A stretch of 10,446 nucleotides of DNA from CAZJNX01 sp964547415 (GTDB taxonomy: Bacteria > Pseudomonadota > Alphaproteobacteria > Rhizobiales > Amorphaceae). This document shows, one piece after another, positions 7,512 through 10,446 of the stretch. Location: assembly GCA_964547415.1 (NCBI GenBank), contig CAZJNX010000173.1, forward strand, positions 1 through 10,446, written 5' to 3'. The number at the start of each line of letters is the position of its first letter. Position 1 is the first letter of the stretch. The notes beneath the pieces are model-generated. The model was not told where the DNA came from and searched no databases. It saw only the letters and a program-made list of their open reading frames with translations. The translations under genes and the position numbers were made by a program.

Positions 7512-8084
7512 TCAGACGATGAACAGCAGGTAGCGGGCCGCCGCGTCCGGCGGCGTCTCGAAGGCGCTCGGCCCGTCGAGGCGGTAGCGCAGGCAGTCGC
7601 CCGCGGAGAGGCGGTGGGTGACGGGCCCGAGGGTGACCGCGAGCTGCCCGTCCATCATCGCCAGGTGGTGCTCGAGGCCCGGGCGCGGCGGCGCCGGGTA
7701 GGCGATCCGCAACCCGGCCGGGAGCGCCCCTTCCACCACCTCGCCCGCGAGGTCGGCCGCGGGCGGGGAGACGGTGCGGCGCACGAATCCGGTTTCCGGG
7801 TCGGTCCAGACGGGCTGGGCGTCCCGGGGGAGGCGCGGCGGGAAGCCGTCCTCCGCGAGGTGGACGAGACGGGAGAGGGTGATGCCGTGGGCGGCCGCGA
7901 GGCGGCCGAGCACGGCGGCGGTCGGGCTCGTCTCGCCGTTCTCGATACGGGAGAGGGTGGCGCGGCTGACCCCGCTCGCCGCCGCGAGCGCGTCGAGCGA
8001 CCACCCGCGCGCGGCCCTCAGCTCCCGGAGCCGCCGCGCGATCCGCCGGTCGATGGATGTGTCGATGGTTTCGCTGCATCTCAT
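7512..8084 (-). CDS. XRE-family transcriptional regulator with C-terminal cupin domain
   Basis: This is a 190-residue DNA-binding regulator. Residues 15-72 form a Cro/C1-type helix-turn-helix (RRLRELRAARGWSLDALA, then ASGVSRATLSRIENGETSPT), with SRATLSRIENG as the recognition helix region. Residues about 110-190 form a small cupin fold (EHHLAMMDGQLAVTLGP...LSAGDCLRYRLDGPSAF), presumably a ligand-sensing domain. This is the common SutR/PuuR-like architecture, often linked to amino-acid, amine or sulfur metabolism. I start the gene at ATG 8084 because the predicted helix-turn-helix begins soon after it. The open frame extends 78 nt further upstream to 8162, but that stretch (MSRWSVTAGDPRR...) does not look like protein and has no good ribosome site. 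No Shine-Dalgarno sequence precedes 8084 either. The start codon lies inside a palindrome (8080-8110), which suggests autoregulation. It probably also controls the co-transcribed acetyltransferase. Confidence 0.92.
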   Translation of the reverse strand: MRCSETIDTSIDRRIARRLRELRAARGWSLDALAAASGVSRATLSRIENGETSPTAAVLGRLAAAHGITLSRLVHLAEDGFPPRLPRDAQPVWTDPETGFVRRTVSPPAADLAGEVVEGALPAGLRIAYPAPPRPGLEHHLAMMDGQLAVTLGPVTHRLSAGDCLRYRLDGPSAFETPPDAAARYLLFIV

Positions 8085-8110
8085 ATCCGGGAGTATGTCC
8101 CGATTATGAG
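8080..8110 (-). promoter_or_regulatory. Imperfect palindrome over the XRE start codon, likely autoregulatory operator
   Basis: On the minus strand the arms are CTCATAATCGGGA and TCCCGGATATGAG, separated by CATAC. The left arm and the reverse complement of the right arm match at 11 of 13 positions. The right arm includes the ATG start codon of the XRE regulator. XRE repressors commonly bind such dyads over their own promoters. A repressor bound here would cover the proposed -10 box and the start of the coding sequence. The symmetry is directly visible; protein binding is inference. Confidence 0.6.
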
Positions 8111-8120
8111 AGGAATGCAA
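8085..8120 (-). promoter_or_regulatory. Candidate promoter of the XRE-GNAT pair (possibly leaderless mRNA)
   Basis: On the minus strand a TTGCAT (8120-8115) is followed after 17 nt by CATACT (8097-8092), a weak -35/-10 pair (3/6 and 4/6 matches to the sigma-70 consensus). The ATG begins 8 nt after the -10 box, so transcription would start at or next to the start codon. The lack of any Shine-Dalgarno sequence fits a leaderless message. CATAAT at 8108-8103 is a better -10 by itself, but I see no -35 at the right distance. Confidence 0.35.
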
Positions 8121-8162
8121 GCACCGGCGCGGATCGCCAGCCGTGACCGACCACCGGCTCAC

Positions 8163-8202
8163 GGGACGCTGTCCCTGTTCCGTTGTGCTGGTGAGACGGA
8201 AC
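8163..8202. repeat. Tandem inverted repeats upstream of the XRE gene
   Basis: Two adjacent perfect dyads are visible: GGGAC-N3-GTCCC (8163-8175) and GTTCCGT-N12-ACGGAAC (8177-8202). They lie about 60 nt upstream of the XRE promoter, in a stretch with no convincing gene. They could be protein-binding sites or RNA hairpins. No T-run follows on either strand, and I see no open frame around them that looks like protein. Confidence 0.35.
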
Positions 8203-8274
8203 CGCCGACATCCCGCCGCGGCCCACCCGTTTAGAATTGCGTCGGTCGAGGGCCAGGTCGCCCCCTCGAGGCGT

Positions 8275-8335
8275 GGGCCGAGGCGGGCCGCGCCGGGCGC
8301 GAGGGTTTCGCGTCGGCCCTGGGAGGCGGGCTCCC
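8275..8335 (-). terminator. Candidate hairpins downstream of ilvE (weak)
   Basis: Beyond the ilvE stop there are GGGAG-N5-CTCCC (8321-8335) and a two-part structure. In the latter, GGGCCGA (8275-8281) pairs with TCGGCCC (8313-8319), enclosing the stem CGCGA/TCGCG (8298-8302/8308-8312). They sit where a transcript end is expected, in the tail-to-head gap between ilvE and the XRE gene. No U-tract follows on the minus strand, so this is at best a non-canonical terminator. Confidence 0.3.
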
Positions 8336-8349
8336 GGGGAAAGGGGAGG

Positions 8350-9267
8350 TCAGCCCGCGGCGGCGAGGAGCGCGGGCTCGGCGGGCGCGGAGGCGGGCTG
8401 GACCGCCGCGAGGTAGTCCTCCATGAGGGTGCGGGTGATCGTCCCGACCTCGAAGGAGTAGGGCCCGATCTCGGACACGGGCGTCACCTCGGCCGCCGTG
8501 CCGGTGAGGAAGCACTGCTCGAAGCCCTCGAGCTCCTCCGGCATCACCGGCCGCTCGACGACCCTGAACCCGCGCGCCTCGGCGAGGCCGATAACGGTCC
8601 GTCGGGTGATGCCGTCGAGGAAGCAGTCCGGCACCGGGGTGACGATCTCCCCGTCCTTCACGAAGAAGACGTTGGCGCCCGTCGCCTCGGCGACGCGGCC
8701 GCGGTAGTCGAGCATCAAAGCGTCNNNNNNNNNNCCCTTGGCCTCGGCGGCGTGCTTGGACAGGGTGCAGATCATGTAAAGGCCCGCCGCCTTGGCGCCT
8801 GCGGGGGCGGTCTTCGGGTCGGGCCGGCGCCACTCGGCCATGTCGAGGCGGATGCCCTCAAGGCGCTGCTCGGGGTCGAAGTAGCTCGGCCACTCCCACG
8901 CGGCGATCGCCACGTGGATGGTGTTCTTCTGGGCCGACACGCCCATCATCTCGCTGCCGCGCCATGCGACCGGCCGCACGTAGGCGTCGACGAGGCCCAT
9001 GCGGGACAGGAGCTCGTTCTTGGCGGCGTTGATCTCGTCCTCGCCGTGGGGGATGGAGAAGCCCAGGACCTCGGCGGAGCGGAACAGGCGGCGGGTATGC
9101 TCCTCGGACTTGAAGATCGCGCCGCCGTAGGCCCGCTCCCCCTCGAAGACCGAGCTCGCGTAGTGCAGGCCGTGGGTGAGGACGTGCACGTTCGCCGACC
9201 GCCACGGCACGAACGCGCCGTCGTACCAGATGACCCCGTCGCGCTGATCGAATGGCAGGCCGGCCAT
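8350..9267 (-). CDS. ilvE: Branched-chain amino acid aminotransferase (PLP class IV), with a 10-N gap
   Basis: This cytoplasmic PLP enzyme (305 codons as assembled) moves the amino group between Leu, Ile or Val and 2-oxoglutarate: the last step of their synthesis and the first of their breakdown. Class IV features are clear: SSVFEGERAYGG (38-49), the PLP-binding Lys159 in AGAKAAGLYM (same number as the catalytic Lys of E. coli IlvE), EATGANVFFV, the TRRT phosphate-binding region and the GTAAEVTPV loop near the end. The start is ATG 9267, preceded by a strong GGAAGGAAAG ribosome site and giving the usual MAGLPFDQRDGVIWYDG beginning. An in-frame ATG at 9354 lacks a ribosome site and adds non-conserved residues. 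The N run at 8725-8734 falls after HAAEAKG and before DALMLDYRG. The frame is kept across it, so the gene is probably intact and only unsequenced there. Confidence 0.95.
   Translation of the reverse strand: MAGLPFDQRDGVIWYDGAFVPWRSANVHVLTHGLHYASSVFEGERAYGGAIFKSEEHTRRLFRSAEVLGFSIPHGEDEINAAKNELLSRMGLVDAYVRPVAWRGSEMMGVSAQKNTIHVAIAAWEWPSYFDPEQRLEGIRLDMAEWRRPDPKTAPAGAKAAGLYMICTLSKHAAEAKXXXXDALMLDYRGRVAEATGANVFFVKDGEIVTPVPDCFLDGITRRTVIGLAEARGFRVVERPVMPEELEGFEQCFLTGTAAEVTPVSEIGPYSFEVGTITRTLMEDYLAAVQPASAPAEPALLAAAG
8725..8734. other. Assembly gap (10 N) inside ilvE
   Basis: Ten undetermined bases interrupt the aminotransferase gene between codons for AAEAKG and DALMLD. The sequence reads in one frame on both sides. 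The usual family text as I remember it (KGYxDALMLD) would need only seven unknown bases, so the length of ten may be a nominal placeholder. Confidence 0.97.
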
Positions 9268-9270
9268 GGG

Positions 9271-9282
9271 CTTTCCTTCCTC
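9271..9282 (-). promoter_or_regulatory. Strong ribosome binding site deciding the ilvE start
   Basis: On the minus strand GAGGAAGGAAAG ends 3 nt before ATG 9267, with the AGGAAGG core about 7 nt away. It supports this start over the in-frame ATG at 9354, which has no such site. Confidence 0.75.
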
Positions 9283-9430
9283 GCCTTTGTGTCGTTCCGG
9301 ATGCGGCGCCCGGGCATGCGCTCGCCAACGCGGCTCGTCGCCGATGGCGCGCATGGAGCCCGGCCGCGCCCTCGGTTCACGATCGCAAAGCGACAGGGCC
9401 GCTTGCGAACGATAATTTCCCGAAGGGCCA

Positions 9431-9459
9431 TTGATAGGTAACGTTCCGCCATTTATGTG
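9431..9459 (+). promoter_or_regulatory. Candidate petP promoter, overlapping the ilvE promoter
   Basis: TTGATA (9431-9436, 5/6 match to the -35 consensus) is followed after 17 nt by TATGTG (9454-9459, 3/6 match to the -10). Transcription would begin near 9466, about 45 nt before the petP ATG. It lies almost exactly opposite the candidate ilvE promoter, so the two could exclude each other. Confidence 0.35.
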
Positions 9460-9463
9460 TCAA
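9435..9463 (-). promoter_or_regulatory. Candidate ilvE promoter
   Basis: On the minus strand a perfect -35 hexamer TTGACA (9463-9458) is followed after exactly 17 nt by TACCTA (9440-9435), a poor -10 box. Transcription would begin near 9428, leaving a leader of about 160 nt before ilvE. The leader shows no Leu/Ile/Val-rich peptide, so classical attenuation is not supported. Confidence 0.45.
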
Positions 9464-9510
9464 CAAGGCTGACGTAACTTTCTCGCCGGCACGGACGAGC
9501 GAGGGCGCCG

Positions 9511-10047
9511 ATGGACGAGGGCGGCGGGCGCGGGGAGCGCGCGGAAGACGGCGGCGCCGCTGGCGGGGCGGGGGCCGCGGGGGTGCGCTATGACCTGATC
9601 GAACTCCTGTTCTTCGCCTACCGGGACTTCGTGGGGGAGGCGGACGAGGTGCTGGCCGAGTTCGGCTTCGGCCGCGCCCACCACCGGGTCCTCCATTTCG
9701 TCGACCGGAACCCGGGCCTTCGGGTGAGCGACCTCCTGTCGATCCTGAAGATCACCAAGCAGTCCCTCGGCCGCGTCCTGCGCCAGCTCGTGCAGGAGGG
9801 GTTCGTCGCCGTCGAGCCCGGGCGGGAGGACCGGCGGGAGAAGCACCTGTCCACCACCGAGACGGGAGCCGCGCTCGCCCGCCGCCTCGCCCGCCTCCAG
9901 TCGCGCCGGATCGAGGGCGCGCTCGCCCACCTGCCGCCGGAGGCCGACGGCGAGGTGGCGCGCTTCCTCCTCACCCTCATCAACACGGACGACCGGGAGG
10001 GCGCGGCCGCCCGCATCGGCCTTGCCGCCGGGAGGGACCGGCGGTGA
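9511..10047 (+). CDS. petP: MarR-family transcriptional regulator, PetP-like
   Basis: This is a 178-residue winged-helix regulator. After a Gly/Ala/Glu-rich, probably disordered N-terminus (1-25) comes a dimerisation helix with LIELLFFAYRDF (29-40), then FGRAHHRVLHFV (53-64), the winged helix-turn-helix (about 70-117: recognition helix ITKQSLGRVLRQL at 81-93, wing PGREDRREKHL at 103-113), and a C-terminal helix pair. The ELLFFAYRDF...FGFGRAHHRVLHFV text closely recalls PetP of Rhodobacter capsulatus, encoded with the response regulator PetR. Here too the next gene is an OmpR-type regulator, sharing a GTGA overlap, so the two are coupled. GAGGG at 9501-9505, 5 nt before the ATG, supports the start. 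The divergent ilvE shares the upstream region. The symbol is by resemblance and synteny; regulatory targets here are unknown. Confidence 0.87.
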   Translation: MDEGGGRGERAEDGGAAGGAGAAGVRYDLIELLFFAYRDFVGEADEVLAEFGFGRAHHRVLHFVDRNPGLRVSDLLSILKITKQSLGRVLRQLVQEGFVAVEPGREDRREKHLSTTETGAALARRLARLQSRRIEGALAHLPPEADGEVARFLLTLINTDDREGAAARIGLAAGRDRR

Positions 10048-10446
10048 GCGACCGCGACGCGCTTCCCGACAACGCCGCCCACGTCCTCGTGGTGGACGAC
10101 GACGCGCGCATCCGCGACCTCCTCGACCGCTACCTCGCCCGGGAGGGCCTCAGGTGCACCGTCGCCGCCTCCGCGGAGGAGGCGCTGCGCAAGCTCGCCG
10201 GGTTCGTGTTCGACGTCATCGTCCTCGACGTGATGATGCCGGGGGAGAGCGGCTTCGACCTCATCCGCGCCATCCGGGACCGGATCGCCGCGCCCATCCT
10301 GATGCTGACGGCGCTGTCGGACGCAGACGACCGGATCCGGGGCCTCGAGTACGGCGCGGACGATTATCTCGCCAAGCCCTTCGAGCCGCGGGAGCTGGCG
10401 CTCAGGATCCGGAACCTCCAGCGCTGCTCGGGCGGGACGGCGCGGA
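10044..10446 (+). CDS. petR: OmpR-family response regulator, PetR-like (3' partial, runs off window)
   Basis: The first 134 codons of a two-component response regulator are present. The receiver domain is complete in its key residues: the acidic cluster around Asp19-Asp20 in VVDDD (16-20), phospho-acceptor Asp62 in VLDVMMPG, Thr89 in LTA, and Lys111 in KPFEPRELALRI. A DNA-binding winged helix is expected beyond the window edge but is not seen. The start is GTG 10044, overlapping the MarR stop by 4 nt; no other start fits the domain better. In Rhodobacter capsulatus PetR is needed for expression of the cytochrome bc1 genes; whether that holds here cannot be told, as no pet or kinase genes are in view. 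The symbol rests on the receiver text and on the PetP-like partner. Confidence 0.85.
   Translation, partial: MSDRDALPDNAAHVLVVDDDARIRDLLDRYLAREGLRCTVAASAEEALRKLAGFVFDVIVLDVMMPGESGFDLIRAIRDRIAAPILMLTALSDADDRIRGLEYGADDYLAKPFEPRELALRIRNLQRCSGGTAR

Noticed and set aside
8198..8231. GGAAC...CGTT as an EcfG-type general stress promoter
   Set aside because: The spacing between the two elements is about 25 nt, well beyond the 16-17 nt expected.
9268..9354. N-terminal extension of ilvE from an ATG at 9354
   Set aside because: No ribosome site precedes it and the added residues look like untranslated leader, whereas ATG 9267 has a strong ribosome site and gives the usual protein start.
9403..9416. 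TTGCGA and GATAAT as a plus-strand promoter upstream of petP
   Set aside because: GATAAT resembles a -10 box, but TTGCGA is only 2 nt away and no -35 box lies 16-18 nt upstream.
9268..9430. Leader-peptide attenuator upstream of ilvE
   Set aside because: No short open frame rich in Leu, Ile or Val and no terminator/antiterminator pair is visible in the leader.
8143..9441. Plus-strand open frame of 432 codons across ilvE
   Set aside because: It runs antisense through ilvE and the N gap and has no domain or ribosome site, so it is an antisense artefact.
1..10446. tRNA, rRNA, CRISPR array, insertion sequence or phage/defence genes
   Set aside because: I saw no cloverleaf with conserved arms, no spaced direct repeats, no transposase or integrase motifs and no defence-type domains on either strand.

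Overview
This is a very GC-rich stretch with strong G/C preference at third codon positions. Its gene content points to an alphaproteobacterium, probably of the Rhizobiales/Hyphomicrobiales. The pointers are an ilvE gene beside a PetP/PetR-like MarR and response-regulator pair, an XRE-cupin/GNAT pair, and a proline-racemase-family enzyme of a type I recall from rhizobia. The assignment rests on remembered family and synteny patterns, not on a search. A run of 10 N at 8725-8734 shows that this is a draft assembly.

Region 1 (1-6955, + strand) is one compact operon-like block. It encodes a peptide/nickel/oligosaccharide-type ABC importer: a double ATPase cut or rearranged at its 5' end, a periplasmic binding protein, a DppB-type permease and a DppC-type permease. 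A proline-racemase-superfamily enzyme follows. Three of the four junctions overlap or nearly touch. Only the binding protein is followed by a real gap, of 81 nt, which holds a small GC hairpin. The layout suggests uptake of a substrate whose product is handled by the racemase-like enzyme, for example a hydroxyproline derivative or peptide.

Region 2 (6922-8084, - strand) encodes an XRE-cupin regulator followed 8 nt later by a GNAT acetyltransferase. The acetyltransferase gene converges on the racemase gene and overlaps it by 34 nt. The regulator's start codon lies inside a 31-nt imperfect palindrome, a likely autoregulatory operator, and the transcript may be leaderless. Between 8085 and 8349 I see no gene, only this control region and several inverted repeats.

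Region 3 (8350-9267, - strand) is ilvE, a branched-chain aminotransferase, interrupted by the N run. The 243-nt divergent region 9268-9510 carries what look like interlocked, face-to-face promoters. Region 4 (9511 to the end, + strand) is a petP-like MarR regulator overlapping by 4 nt a petR-like OmpR-family response regulator that runs off the window.

The genes are mostly ordinary for this kind of organism, and I see no clear new defence or mobile system. The points most worth a second look are the non-ABC 5' end of the first ATPase, the Ser/Thr pair in place of catalytic Cys residues in the racemase-family enzyme, the palindrome over the XRE start codon, and the overlapping ilvE/petP promoters.
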